A DNA stretch of 64,000 bases from Rhizobiales bacterium PAR1 (GTDB taxonomy: Bacteria > Pseudomonadota > Alphaproteobacteria > Rhizobiales > Beijerinckiaceae): the NCBI GenBank assembly GCA_002256205.1, contig NKIW01000009.1, forward strand, positions 62,001 through 126,000. Direction: 5' to 3'. A program made the position numbers and the translations under genes. Every line of letters starts with the position of its first letter. The first letter of the stretch is position 1. The notes under the pieces were generated by a model. The model made no database searches and was not told the origin of the DNA. It saw only the letters and a list, made by a program, of their open reading frames with translations. Positions 8,111 through 17,378 of this stretch are shown piece by piece.

Positions 8111-10122
8111 GAGGCCATCTCCAGTGCCACGGCGACGGGCAAGCTCAGCGAGAACACGGTGCCGCCCCCTTCCCGCGCGGCAACAGCAAGCCGCCCCCGG
8201 TGCATCTCGACGATCGAGCGGCAGATGTTGAGGCCCATACCCATGCCGTCAGGCTTGGTCGAAACGAACGGCTCAAACAGCCGTCCGCGCAGGGTTTCGG
8301 CAATCCCCGAGCCACGATCTTCGACGCGGATCACCACCTCGCCGGTTTGCGCCGTTACGGTCAATGTCAGCACGCGTTCCGGCGCGGGGGTCTGCACCAT
8401 GGCCTCGACGCCGTTGCGAATGAGGTTCAGCAACACCTGCTGGACGAGGATGCGATCCACCTCGACCGATGGCAGCGTGCCTTCCTGCACGATCTCGATC
8501 CGCGCACCGTATTTCCGCGCCTCCGCTTCGGCGAAGGCGACACTTTCCACAATCAGCGGCACAAGTTCCGTCGGTGCGATTTTCGGCTCGCTTTTGCGGA
8601 CAAAGTCATGCACGCGGCGGATGATCTGGCCAGCGCGTTGGGCCTGCCTGCCGAGTTTTTCGAGCGCGTCTGTCAGTGCGGCAGGCTCGGCCCGGTCCGA
8701 GCGGATCAGGTTGAGGCAGCCCGCGCCATAGCTCGCGATGGCTGCCAACGGCTGGTTGAGTTCATGCGCCAACGTCGAGGCCATCTCACCCATGGTGACG
8801 AGGCGCGCGGTGCGCTGGAGCGATTGATCCTGCGTCTTCGCGAGTTCCTCGGCTTTCTTGCGGTCGGTAATGTCGAGCACCGAGCCCATCCAGCCTGCAT
8901 GGCGGCCCTGTGCATCGATCAGCGGCGCCTCGTAGATCAGAACGTCGAAAAGGTTGCCATCTGCGCGGCGGAATTGTAACTCGAACCCCTGCGGCGGTGC
9001 ATTGCCCGCCAGCACGCGATCATGGATCGCACGGGTCCGTTCGAGATCATCTGGGTTCCAGTAGGGCATCGGCGGGCCGCGCCCGATGAGGTCTTCGGCC
9101 TCGACGCCGAGCATCCGGCAGAAGGCGGAATTGACGTAGATGATCCGGCCATCAAGGTCGCGCGCCCGCATCCCGAGCGTGAGCGAATCCTCCATAGCGC
9201 GGCGGAAAGCGGTTTCATCGCGGAGCGCGCTTTCGGCATCGAGCCGCTTTCGAACATGGCGATGTGCCAGCACCAGCGAGACCATCGCCAGCAGCGCGAG
9301 GCCGAAAATCGCCGAGACCAGCAGCGCATTGGTGCGATTTCCCGCCTTGAAATACGGCGTAATGTGCAGCGTCGCGCCTGGCAGTGGCGGATCGAACGCG
9401 ATGGCGTGCCCAAGCGCCTCATCCTGCCGCTGGATGCGGGATTTGGTCGCAACCGCGTTACCACCGGCATCGGCGATGCGCAGATCATAGTTCTCGGCGA
9501 TCCACCACGGCACATGCCGCGCGAGCAGCGCTTCGAGCGAGACGGTCGCGATCACGACGCCGCCGCGTCCGGCGCTTCCCGCGACGGGGGCCGCAAGATC
9601 GATCACCATCGGCCCATCGCTCTGGCGGCGCGCCATGCCATAAACCGGCCGCGCGGAGCCTCCGGAAGCGCGGCGAAACAGGGCAGAGCGGCTCTCTTTA
9701 TCCGGCAGATCGACGGTCGGCGGCATGGCGAAACGAAGCGCGCCTTCACTGTCGAGCCAGCTGACGGACATCACCTCCGGGTTCGAGGTGATCATCTGAC
9801 GGGCGCTGGCGAGCAGGGCCTCGCGCTCGATATCCCGACGGCCGGAATCAAGTCCAAGGCGCGAAAGCGCATCCTCGTCAGTCGCGAGCTGGAAGCGCAG
9901 CGTTTGCTCAACCCAGAGCGCATCCGTGAGCAGCGAGGCGCGCGCCCTCTCCTGCTCGTCGCGATCGAGGTAGCGCAGCAGCGCGCCGATCATGATCGCC
10001 AGCAGCGCGATGGCAATGAGCGGCATCGCAGCAAGGGCGCCGCGCGCAAACCGGTCGCGCCGGAGGGAACCGGCACGCGGAATGCGGCGATCAAGACCTG
10101 GCGTAGCGCTGGCCTTCGTCAT
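8107..10122 (-). CDS. PAS-domain sensor histidine kinase with periplasmic sensor domain
   Basis: A 671-aa inner-membrane kinase for the FixJ-type regulator that follows. Membrane spans lie near residues 29-50 and 265-287, enclosing a ~215-residue periplasmic sensor domain of the extended PAS (CACHE-like) type. A cytoplasmic PAS domain (about 305-420) comes next, then a HisKA domain with the phosphorylated histidine at H453 (TLAHELNQPLAAI). The ATPase domain has the N box (LNLIRNGVEAM), G1 box (VEDRGSGIAE) and G2 box (GMGMGLNICRSIVE). The HELNQPLAAI form of the H box is the FixL/DctB class. The first gene of the two-gene operon, it has a divergent promoter region upstream. Confidence 0.93.
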   Translation of the reverse strand: MTKASATPGLDRRIPRAGSLRRDRFARGALAAMPLIAIALLAIMIGALLRYLDRDEQERARASLLTDALWVEQTLRFQLATDEDALSRLGLDSGRRDIEREALLASARQMITSNPEVMSVSWLDSEGALRFAMPPTVDLPDKESRSALFRRASGGSARPVYGMARRQSDGPMVIDLAAPVAGSAGRGGVVIATVSLEALLARHVPWWIAENYDLRIADAGGNAVATKSRIQRQDEALGHAIAFDPPLPGATLHITPYFKAGNRTNALLVSAIFGLALLAMVSLVLAHRHVRKRLDAESALRDETAFRRAMEDSLTLGMRARDLDGRIIYVNSAFCRMLGVEAEDLIGRGPPMPYWNPDDLERTRAIHDRVLAGNAPPQGFELQFRRADGNLFDVLIYEAPLIDAQGRHAGWMGSVLDITDRKKAEELAKTQDQSLQRTARLVTMGEMASTLAHELNQPLAAIASYGAGCLNLIRSDRAEPAALTDALEKLGRQAQRAGQIIRRVHDFVRKSEPKIAPTELVPLIVESVAFAEAEARKYGARIEIVQEGTLPSVEVDRILVQQVLLNLIRNGVEAMVQTPAPERVLTLTVTAQTGEVVIRVEDRGSGIAETLRGRLFEPFVSTKPDGMGMGLNICRSIVEMHRGRLAVAAREGGGTVFSLSLPVAVALEMAS

Positions 10123-10433
10123 GCCCTCTTGAGTTCTCCCGTCCTCTTGCGTTTTCCCGGTCGTCTTGATCGCGTGGTCTTGTTTGCCACGGCTTTCGTA
10201 TCTTCCCCCATGACTTGCGCCAAATTAGTTTCAACGCAAGGCTTGAAGCGCTTCACATTCTGATTCCTGAGTCATTTCCGGGTGTTGTGTCGTCCTCCTG
10301 ACGCTGGGGTTGACGATCTTCATGCAGTGATTCAGGCGCGTGATTCCAAAGTCAGGGCTTCCAACCGAAGTCGGGGCTTGCATGCACCGCCAGTGGTATG
10401 TTCGATCACGCCAAAACACGCGAAGAGGCTGCC
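10123..10433. promoter_or_regulatory. Divergent region between the kinase and the acyl-CoA dehydrogenase
   Basis: About 310 bases with no credible gene. An inverted repeat CTTGCG-N15-CGCAAG sits at 10214-10240, about 95 bases upstream of the kinase start, and could be a regulator or attenuator site. Both flanking genes must start transcription from here. I see no clear promoter consensus. Confidence 0.35.
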
Positions 10434-11567
10434 ATGCTCCATACCGAAGTCCAGTTGATGATCCGCGATGCTGCGCGCGAATTTGCCCGCGACCGCCTCA
10501 AACCCAATGCCGCGCAATGGGACCGGGAGCATCACTTTCCGGCGGATGTGCTCTCGGAGATGGGCGAACTCGGCTTCCTTGGCATGACGACGCCCGAGGA
10601 ATGGGGCGGCTCGGCGGTCGGTGATGTCGCCTATGCGATGGCACTGGAGGAGATTGCGGCAGGTGATGGCTCGGTCTCGACCATCATGAGCGTGCATAAT
10701 TCCGTCGGCTGCAAGCCTATCGCGACCTATGGCACCGAAGCGCAGAAGGAACAGTTCCTCCGCAAGCTCGCCTCCGGCGAATGGATCGGCGGCTTTGCGC
10801 TGACCGAACCGCAGGCGGGCTCGGATGCCTCCGCGATCCGCACCTGTGCGCGGGCAGATGGCAACAGCCATTACATCCTGAACGGGACCAAGCAGTTCAT
10901 CACCTCGGGCAAGAACGCCAAGGTGGTGATCGTGTTTGCCGTCACAGATCCGGATGCCGGCAAGAAGGGCATTTCCGCCTTCATCGTACCGACCGATACG
11001 CCAGGCTACACCATCGGCCGTGTCGAGGAAAAGCTCGGACAGCACGCCTCCGACACCTGCCAACTCGTCTTCGAGGAGATGCGTATTCCCGCCGAATACC
11101 GCCTCGGGGCGGAAGGCGAGGGTTATAAAATCGCGCTGTCCAACCTTGAAGGCGGGCGCATTGGCATTGCGTCACAGGCGGTCGGCATGGCGCAGGCCGC
11201 GCTCGATGCTGCGACCGACTACGCAAAGGAACGCGAGACGTTTGGCAAGAAGCTCTTCGAGCATCAGGCCATTGCCTTCAAGCTCGCGGATATGGCGACG
11301 CAAATCCATGTCGCGCGGCAGGGTGTCATGCACGCCGCAGCGCTGCGCGAGGCGGGTCGCCCTGCCCTTACCGAGGCCTCGATGGCGAAACTCTTTGCCT
11401 CCGAGATGGCGGAGCGCGTAGCTTCTACCGCCATCCAGATTTTCGGCGGCTATGGCTATCTCGCGGATTTCCCGGTCGAGCGCATCTACCGCGATGTGAG
11501 GGTCTGCCAGATCTACGAGGGCGCGAGCGATATCCAGCGGATGCTGATCGCGCGCAGTTTGGCGTAG
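10434..11567 (+). CDS. Acyl-CoA dehydrogenase
   Basis: FAD-dependent alpha,beta-dehydrogenation of an acyl-CoA, passing electrons to electron-transfer flavoprotein. With the ATG at 10434 the protein is 377 aa, the standard length, and begins [25 protein letters not shown] lies just upstream. An ATG at 10398 in frame is possible but adds 12 atypical residues. It has the FAD/substrate motif [13 protein letters not shown] and the C-terminal [11 protein letters not shown], whose E362 occupies the usual catalytic-base position of short/branched-chain enzymes. It is a lone gene, convergent with the aldo/keto reductase across a repeat element. Chain-length preference cannot be read from sequence by eye. 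Confidence 0.92.
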   Translation: MLHTEVQLMIRDAAREFARDRLKPNAAQWDREHHFPADVLSEMGELGFLGMTTPEEWGGSAVGDVAYAMALEEIAAGDGSVSTIMSVHNSVGCKPIATYGTEAQKEQFLRKLASGEWIGGFALTEPQAGSDASAIRTCARADGNSHYILNGTKQFITSGKNAKVVIVFAVTDPDAGKKGISAFIVPTDTPGYTIGRVEEKLGQHASDTCQLVFEEMRIPAEYRLGAEGEGYKIALSNLEGGRIGIASQAVGMAQAALDAATDYAKERETFGKKLFEHQAIAFKLADMATQIHVARQGVMHAAALREAGRPALTEASMAKLFASEMAERVASTAIQIFGGYGYLADFPVERIYRDVRVCQIYEGASDIQRMLIARSLA

Positions 11568-11584
11568 TCCGGGCAAGTTGGAAC

Positions 11585-11673
11585 CGTCATGGCGAGGAAT
11601 GAAGAGACGAAGCAATCCAGACTTTTCCGGTTCTGGATTGCCGCGTCGGCCTTTAGGCCTCCTTGCAATGACG
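11585..11673. repeat. REP-like palindromic repeat element between convergent genes
   Basis: An 89-base imperfect palindrome starting CGTCATGGCGAGGAATGAAG and ending with the complementary GCCTCCTTGCAATGACG. The inner arms GCAATCCAGA and TCTGGATTGC are perfectly complementary. The sequence resembles the abundant CGTCATTGCGAGGAGCGAAG family that I know from Bradyrhizobium-type genomes. It lies between convergent stop codons, where it could also act as a bidirectional transcript end. Confidence 0.7.
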
Positions 11674-11680
11674 TTTCGCC

Positions 11681-12736
11681 TTACGGCGCCGGGTTGCCAC
11701 GGAGCTGATGCACCGCGTCGATCTTGTCGAGCACGTCGGCCGAGAGCTTCACATCCTTGGTGGCAATCGCGATCTTGAGCTGTTCCATCGTTGTCGCGCC
11801 GATCAGGTTCGAGGCCACGAAAGAGCGCGAGTTGACGAAGGCAATCGCCAGCGTCGCAGCATCCATGCCGGCTTCCTTCGCAATCGCCATGTAATCGCGC
11901 ACGGCATCATCGACACCGGGACGCTGATAGCGCTGACCGCGGTTGAACAGCGTCGTGCGCGAACCCGGCGGCAGCGCGCCATCGAGATATTTGCCGGTCA
12001 GGAAGCCCTGCCCGAGCGGCGAATAGGCGAGCAGGTTCACGCCCTCACGGATCGAGAGTTCGGCCAGCGCCGTGTCATAGGTGCGGTTGACGAGGTTATA
12101 GGCATTCTGGATGGTCGCAACGCGCGGCAGACCGCTCTTCTCGCTCTCGAAGAGAAACTTCATCGTGCCCCAGGCGCTCTCGTTCGAGAGGCCGATGTGG
12201 CGGATCTTGCCAGCCTTCACGAAACCATCGAGCGTTTCGAGCACTTCGTAGAAGTTATCGTCATCCGCATTGACCGCAAACTCGGCGTCGATGAAACGCG
12301 TCGGGTTCGAGCCCCAGGGCATCACCCGGTTCGGGGCGTGAAGCTGGTAGAGGTCGAGATAATCCGTGCCGAGGCGGGCAAGGCTCTTGTGCAGCGCCTC
12401 GGTAATCTGGCCCTTGGTCAGGCGGCACTTCGAGCCATCATCACGGAACCACGTAAAATCGTTGCGACCGCAAACCTTAGAGGCGAGGACAATTTTGTCC
12501 CGATTCTTGCGCGCTTTGAGCCATGAACCGATGATCCGCTCGGTCGAGCCCTGTGTCTCGGCCTTCGGCGGGATCGAGTAGAGTTCGGCGGCATCGAACA
12601 GGTTCACGCCTTGATCAAGGGCATAATCCATCTGCTCGTGGCCTTCGGCCTCGGTGTTCTGCTGGCCCCAGGTCATGGTGCCGAGGCCGATCAGCGAAAC
12701 CTTCAGGCCGGTACGGCCAAGCGTACGATATTCCAT
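11681..12736 (-). CDS. tas: NADP(H)-dependent aldo/keto reductase, Tas family
   Basis: A 351-aa TIM-barrel reductase that reduces carbonyl compounds with NADPH. The N-terminus (MEYRTLGRTGLKVSLIGLGT followed by MTWGQQNTEAEGHEQMDYAL) closely follows E. coli Tas. The catalytic tetrad is visible as D48, Y53 (FDAAELY), K87 (ASKVC) and H133 (YQLHAPN). The C-terminal cofactor segment SNLIGATTMEQL is also typical. The physiological substrate of Tas proteins is not established. It is followed by yacG-maf upstream on the same strand, with 27 bases between, so cotranscription with them is possible. Confidence 0.9.
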   Translation of the reverse strand: MEYRTLGRTGLKVSLIGLGTMTWGQQNTEAEGHEQMDYALDQGVNLFDAAELYSIPPKAETQGSTERIIGSWLKARKNRDKIVLASKVCGRNDFTWFRDDGSKCRLTKGQITEALHKSLARLGTDYLDLYQLHAPNRVMPWGSNPTRFIDAEFAVNADDDNFYEVLETLDGFVKAGKIRHIGLSNESAWGTMKFLFESEKSGLPRVATIQNAYNLVNRTYDTALAELSIREGVNLLAYSPLGQGFLTGKYLDGALPPGSRTTLFNRGQRYQRPGVDDAVRDYMAIAKEAGMDAATLAIAFVNSRSFVASNLIGATTMEQLKIAIATKDVKLSADVLDKIDAVHQLRGNPAP

Positions 12737-12763
12737 GCGGCAGTTCCTTTTGCGGGATCGATA

Positions 12764-12982
12764 TCAGGTGAGATCATCATCGGTGCGGCGACCATCGCCC
12801 TCGTCTTCCTCACGGGCGGGGATGGCATAAACGCCGCCGAGCCAGCGCGAGAGATCGACATCGGCGCAGCGCTTCGAGCAGAAGGGGCGATAGTCCTTCA
12901 CCACGAGCTTGCGGCAGATAGGGCATAGTGGCGCACGGATCGGTGCCTTGTCGTCGATGAGGTCATCGCTCATGCGGCTCAC
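12764..12982 (-). CDS. yacG: DNA gyrase inhibitor / zinc-binding protein YacG
   Basis: A 72-aa zinc protein. It has the family's four-cysteine site, C-P-I-C and C-S-K-R-C separated by about 14 residues, followed by DLSRWLGGVYAIP and a highly acidic tail (EEDEGDGRRTDDD). E. coli YacG inhibits gyrase by binding GyrB. Its start overlaps the stop of maf by 4 bases, the usual maf-yacG order in alphaproteobacteria. Starts at M1 (12982) or M4 (12973) are both possible. Confidence 0.93.
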   Translation of the reverse strand: MSRMSDDLIDDKAPIRAPLCPICRKLVVKDYRPFCSKRCADVDLSRWLGGVYAIPAREEDEGDGRRTDDDLT

Positions 12983-13614
12983 CGTTGACCGAGCCAGCGC
13001 AGATGCACGGGGAAGCCGGTCCCCTCGAGCAGCGCAGCCGTCTCATAAAGCGGCAGACCAACAACGGCGGTGTAGGAGCCGGCCATCTTGGTCACAAAAG
13101 CGCCAGCTAGGCCCTGAATAGCATAGCCGCCTGCCTTGCCTTCCCATTCGCCGCTGGCGAGATAGGCGTCAATTTCATCGGAGGCGAGCCGCTTGAAACG
13201 CACGCGCGCCTCCACCAGCCGCTGCGATTGCCGCCCCGACGGCAGCATCACCACCACGCTGGTGTAAACCCGATGCGCGCGCCCCGAGAGCAGACGAAGG
13301 CATTGCGCAGCCTCCGCCGCGAGCTCTGCCTTCGGCAGAATGCGCGAGCCGAGCGCCACCACCGTATCGGCGGAGAGAATATGGGACTTCGCGCGGGTCT
13401 CATCGTGCCGTGTCGCCTTGAAGGCCGCCTCGGCCTTCTCGCGCGCGATGCGCTCGACATAGACGCGCGGACGCTCCCTGAGGCGCGGCGACTCGTCGAT
13501 CGAGGTCGCGAGCACATCATCAGGTGTGATACCGATCTGTTCGAGAAGCTGGTAGCGCCGGGGCGATGCGGATGCGAGCAGCAGCCGTCCCAACCCTTCG
13601 ATCCCCTTCGCCAT
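12979..13614 (-). CDS. maf: Maf family nucleotide pyrophosphatase
   Basis: House-cleaning hydrolase of non-canonical nucleoside triphosphates, about 211 aa. The nucleotide-binding N-terminus LLLASASPRRYQLLEQIG and the ILSADTVVAL segment are signatures of the family. The open frame extends 44 codons upstream, but that extension passes through a palindromic repeat (copy B), and the ATG at 13614 gives the standard start MAKGIEGLGRLLLASASPRR with GAGG nearby. It is the first gene of the maf-yacG pair. In many relatives infA precedes maf; it is not present here. Confidence 0.92.
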   Translation of the reverse strand: MAKGIEGLGRLLLASASPRRYQLLEQIGITPDDVLATSIDESPRLRERPRVYVERIAREKAEAAFKATRHDETRAKSHILSADTVVALGSRILPKAELAAEAAQCLRLLSGRAHRVYTSVVVMLPSGRQSQRLVEARVRFKRLASDEIDAYLASGEWEGKAGGYAIQGLAGAFVTKMAGSYTAVVGLPLYETAALLEGTGFPVHLRWLGQR

Positions 13615-13942
13615 CCGTCCTGCCTCGTGTGATGTTTTACCAGCGCTTTGCCGGTGCGGGTTGGTTCTAGAGCATGCGGCGAAAAAGTGGAAACCGGTTT
13701 TTCGTGAAAAGCATGCAATCCCAACAGTGCATTCGCGCGTGCACAACAGGGCTTAGCGAATTCAGTTGCTTATCCGCGCTATCAGGATCACCTTCACGGG
13801 GTCGATAGGGCCGCGCTGGCCCCACCTCGCGCTGGCATTCTTCCCACTTCTTCCGCTGGCGAACGTTCCACATCCTTCGGACGGCACAGCGACCGTTATT
13901 CACCGTGAAATGCGCGACATTTCACGCCAACTGGAGGTCGTC
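13615..13942. other. Intergenic region upstream of maf and of the Lys-rich small protein
   Basis: About 330 bases, divergent promoters. It contains palindromic repeat copy B and otherwise no gene that I can support. The plus-strand frame open from 13766 is only an upstream extension of the small gene at 13943. Confidence 0.5.
13672..13716. repeat. Palindromic intergenic repeat, copy B
   Basis: A 45-base element with GCATGC at both ends and the core AAAGTGGAAACCGGTTTTTC. It is the same family as the elements at 2398 and 26300. It lies about 55 bases upstream of the maf start, in the divergent promoter region. Confidence 0.75.
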
Positions 13943-14077
13943 ATGGCCAAGGGACAGAAGAAAACCAATCGCGAAGCCAAGAAACCCAAGGCGGTGAAGG
14001 CCCCGGTTGCGGCGGCCGTCACCGTCTCGACACTGATGTCGAAGGGCACGCTGACGCCGCCCAAGGGCAAGAAGTAA
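13943..14077 (+). CDS. Small Lys-rich conserved hypothetical protein, 44 aa
   Basis: Starts MAKGQKKTNREAKKPKAVKA and ends PPKGKK; about one quarter of the residues are Lys or Arg. GGAGG lies 5 bases upstream of the ATG, the best ribosome site in the area, which argues for real translation from here rather than from farther upstream. Small proteins starting MAKGQ..SNREAKKPK are, to my knowledge, conserved and uncharacterised in Hyphomicrobiales. The charge suggests binding to nucleic acid or ribosomes, which is inference. A strong hairpin follows the stop. Confidence 0.8.
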   Translation: MAKGQKKTNREAKKPKAVKAPVAAAVTVSTLMSKGTLTPPKGKK

Positions 14078-14091
14078 GCTTCAGGCCGGAA

Positions 14092-14118
14092 GCATGGCGG
14101 TTTTGCCCGCCATGCTTT
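14092..14118. terminator. Bidirectional hairpin terminator
   Basis: Perfect 9-base stem GCATGGCGG / CCGCCATGC with a 6-base loop TTTTGC, followed by TTT. It sits 14 bases after the stop of the small Lys-rich gene and 1-2 bases after the end of the convergent RND pump gene, so it probably ends both transcripts. Confidence 0.75.
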
Positions 14119-14119
14119 G

Positions 14120-17100
14120 TCAGGGTTTTGAATCCACCGTTACGGTCGGAACATTCGGCTGACGGGTCAGCTTGCTCGCGAACCAGCGGCAGACCACGTA
14201 GAACGTCGGCGTGAAGAGAAGACCGAAGATCGTCACGCCGATCATCCCCGCGAAAACCGCGATACCGAGCGATTGGCGCATCTCCGCGCCAGCGCCCTTG
14301 GCGACCACCAGTGGCACCACGCCAAGAATGAAGGCAAGCGAGGTCATAAGGATCGGGCGGAGACGGGTCCGCGCCGCCTCGATGGCCGCCTCAAGCCGCG
14401 TCTTGCCCTCATCCTCGGATTGCTTGGCGAATTCGACGATCAGGATCGCGTTTTTTGCCGCCAGCCCCACCAGCACCACCAGCCCGATATCGACGAGAAT
14501 GTTCCGGTCGAGGCCTTGCAGGCGCACGCCGATCATCGCTGCGAGGATACACATCGGCACGATCAGGATGACCGAGAGCGGCAAGAGCCAACTTTCGTAA
14601 AGCGCTGCGAGCAGCAGGTAGACGAAGACCACCGCGAGCCCGAACGCAATGGCGGTCGTGTTGCCGACAAGCTTTTCCTGAAGCGCAATCTCGGTCCATT
14701 CAAAACCAAGGCCAGAGGGCAGCCGCTCGTTGGTGATCTTCTCAATCGCGGCGATGCCCTGCCCCGAGGAATAGCCCGGCGCGAGCGCGAACTGCACCTC
14801 GGCGGCGGGATAAAGGTTGTAGCGCGGGACACGATAGGCGCCCGTGACATCCGAGAATGTCGCCACCGAGCCAATCGGCACCATCTCGCCCGAGACATTG
14901 CGCGTTTTCAGGTTGGCGACATCGCGCAAATCGAGGCGATAGGGGTTATCGGCCTGCGCTGTAACGCGGTAAGTACGGCCGAGAATGTTGAAATCATTCA
15001 CGAAGGCCGAGCCCATATAGACGGAGAGCGCCTCGAAGACGCGGCCAATCGGCACGCCCAGCATTTCGGACTTCGTGCGGTCGATATCGGCGAAAATCTG
15101 CGGCGTGCGGGTCGAGAACAGGGTGAAGGCCTGCAAGATGCCTGGTGTCTGCCCGGCTGCGCCAGCGACCATCCAGGTCGCGCCTTCGAGCGCCTGAAGG
15201 CCGCGCCCACCGCGATCCTGTACATAGCCCTTGAGGCCGCCCCCCGTCCCGATACCCGGCACGGCAGGCGGTTCGATAACGAGCGCGAAAGCCTCGCCGA
15301 TGCCAAACATCTGGCGGCGAAGATCCGCCACGATGCCCGGCGTTGTCAGGCCCTTGGCGACGCGATCCTTGAAATCCGTGAGGCGCACAAACACCACGCC
15401 GGAATTCGGCGCATTGGTGAAGGTCGCGCCATCAAGGCCCACGATGGCAATCGAATTCTGCACGCCGGGGCGCGAGAGCAGAATATCCGAAGCGCGGCGG
15501 ATCACGGCATCCGTCCGCTCCAACGACGAACCCGGCGGCAACTGGAAGGCTGCGATGAGATAGCCGCGATCAAGCTGGGGAATCAGGCCGGTCGGCACCG
15601 CGTTGATCTGCATCGCGGTGAGACCGATGAGGCCGCCGTAGACCATGAGCACCAGAAACGCGAAGCGGATCATGCGGCCCGTCAGCGCGCCATAGCCGCG
15701 TGAGAGCGCATCGAACATCCGGTTGAAGCCGTTGAAGAACGAGCGGACCGGGTGGAACATCAGCGCCTTCGCCCGCGACTTGAGGTGATGATGCTCCTCG
15801 TGGGGCGCATGCGCACGCAGCAGGATCGCCGCAAGCGCAGGCGAGAGCGTGAGCGATACGAAGGCCGAAATCGCCGTTGAGGCCGCAATCGTGATGGCGA
15901 ACTGGCGATAGAACGAACCTTGCAGGCCCTGAATGAACGCCGTCGGGATGAACACGGCACAGAGCACCAGCGCGATGGCGATCAGTGCCCCGCCGACCTC
16001 ATCCATGGTTTTATGCGCGGCATCAACCGGGGACATGCCCTGCCGGAGATAGCGCTCGACATTCTCCACCACGACAATGGCGTCATCGACAACGATACCA
16101 ATCGCCAGCACGAGGCCGAAGAGCGAGAGCGTGTTGAATGACACGCCAACCATCGCCATCACGACGAAAGTGCCCACCAGCGACACCGGAATCGCGATAA
16201 TCGGGATGATTGCCGCGCGCCAGGTCTGGAGGAAGAGGATCACCACGATCACCACGAGAACAATCGCTTCGAGCAGCGTCTTGATGACCTCGTTGACCGA
16301 TTCCTGAATGAACTCCGTGGGGTTATAGATGACCGTATAGCCGACGCCGGAGGGGAAAACGGTCGAAAGACGCTCCATCTCGGCCTTGAGCGCTGCCGAG
16401 GTCGCGAGCGCGTTCGAGCCCGGACGCTGGAAGATGCCGACGCCCACGGCGTTCTTGTTGTTGAGATACGAGTTGACCGTGTAATCCTGACTGCCGAGCT
16501 CGACGCGGGCGATATCGCGCACGCGAACCACCCCATCCGCATCGGCACGGACAATGATGCTGCCGAACTGCTCGACATCCGTGAGGCGCCCGAGCGTATT
16601 CACCGAGAGCTGGAACGCACCGGGCGAACTCGCCGGCGCCTGGTTGATCGCACCGGCCGCGACCTGAAGGTTCGCTGCGCGCAGGGCCGTCACCACCTCG
16701 CCGGCGGTCAGATTACGCGCCGCCACACGCGCCGGATCGAGCCAGACTCGCATGGCGTAATCGCGTGCGCCGAACACCGTGACATTACCGACACCATCGA
16801 CGCGGGTCAGCGCGTCCTTCACGTAGAGCGTCGTATAATTCGAAATGTACTGCTGGTCGCGGCTGTCATCGGGCGAAAGCATGTGCACGACCATCATCAG
16901 GTCGGGCGAGGCCTTACGCACCTGAATACCGAGACGACGGACGTCTTCCGGCAGGCGTGGCTCAGCAGCGGAAACGCGATTCTGCACCAGCACCTGAGCC
17001 TGATCGATGATCGTGCCCGGCTTGAACACGACGTTGATCGAGACGCGCCCATCCCCCGTCGATTGGGAATTGATGTAGAGCATGTTGTCGACGCCATTGA

Positions 17101-17314
17101 CTTCCTGCTCAATCGGCGTCGCCACCGTCGCGGCCACAACCTCGGCGGAAGCGCCGGGATAAGAGGCGGTGATATTCACCGTCGGCGGCGCGATTTCGGG
17201 ATATTCCGAAACCGGCAGGAAGCGCAGCGTAATCAGGCCGGAAATCGTTAACAGCACCGAGAGCACGGTGGCGAAGATCGGTCTGTCGATGAAAAAATGC
17301 GAAAATCGGAACAT
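14120..17314 (-). CDS. RND multidrug efflux pump, inner-membrane transporter (HAE-1/AcrB family)
   Basis: A 1064-aa proton-driven exporter with twelve expected spans. It begins MFRFSHFFIDRPIFATVLSV, the standard HAE-1 start. The membrane proton-relay aspartate pair is present in span 4 (LVLAIGIVVDDAIVVVENVE). The two large periplasmic domains, spans 5-6 (ALIAIALVLCAVFIPTAF) and the second-half motif GLAAKNAILIVEFAKQ are intact. It is the second gene of an adaptor-pump operon, 64 bases after the adaptor. No outer-membrane TolC-type gene or local repressor is present nearby. Substrates are unknown. Confidence 0.95.
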   Translation of the reverse strand: MFRFSHFFIDRPIFATVLSVLLTISGLITLRFLPVSEYPEIAPPTVNITASYPGASAEVVAATVATPIEQEVNGVDNMLYINSQSTGDGRVSINVVFKPGTIIDQAQVLVQNRVSAAEPRLPEDVRRLGIQVRKASPDLMMVVHMLSPDDSRDQQYISNYTTLYVKDALTRVDGVGNVTVFGARDYAMRVWLDPARVAARNLTAGEVVTALRAANLQVAAGAINQAPASSPGAFQLSVNTLGRLTDVEQFGSIIVRADADGVVRVRDIARVELGSQDYTVNSYLNNKNAVGVGIFQRPGSNALATSAALKAEMERLSTVFPSGVGYTVIYNPTEFIQESVNEVIKTLLEAIVLVVIVVILFLQTWRAAIIPIIAIPVSLVGTFVVMAMVGVSFNTLSLFGLVLAIGIVVDDAIVVVENVERYLRQGMSPVDAAHKTMDEVGGALIAIALVLCAVFIPTAFIQGLQGSFYRQFAITIAASTAISAFVSLTLSPALAAILLRAHAPHEEHHHLKSRAKALMFHPVRSFFNGFNRMFDALSRGYGALTGRMIRFAFLVLMVYGGLIGLTAMQINAVPTGLIPQLDRGYLIAAFQLPPGSSLERTDAVIRRASDILLSRPGVQNSIAIVGLDGATFTNAPNSGVVFVRLTDFKDRVAKGLTTPGIVADLRRQMFGIGEAFALVIEPPAVPGIGTGGGLKGYVQDRGGRGLQALEGATWMVAGAAGQTPGILQAFTLFSTRTPQIFADIDRTKSEMLGVPIGRVFEALSVYMGSAFVNDFNILGRTYRVTAQADNPYRLDLRDVANLKTRNVSGEMVPIGSVATFSDVTGAYRVPRYNLYPAAEVQFALAPGYSSGQGIAAIEKITNERLPSGLGFEWTEIALQEKLVGNTTAIAFGLAVVFVYLLLAALYESWLLPLSVILIVPMCILAAMIGVRLQGLDRNILVDIGLVVLVGLAAKNAILIVEFAKQSEDEGKTRLEAAIEAARTRLRPILMTSLAFILGVVPLVVAKGAGAEMRQSLGIAVFAGMIGVTIFGLLFTPTFYVVCRWFASKLTRQPNVPTVTVDSKP

Positions 17315-17378
17315 CAGGGTGCCTCTGGGGCCTAAAAAAGCGGGCGAAGGGCGGCGCTAAGCGCCTCATCCGGTTGGC

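Noticed and set aside
14273-15703. 476-codon plus-strand open frame opposite the RND pump
   Set aside because: Low-complexity Arg/His-rich translation without a family match; the pump is intact on the minus strand.
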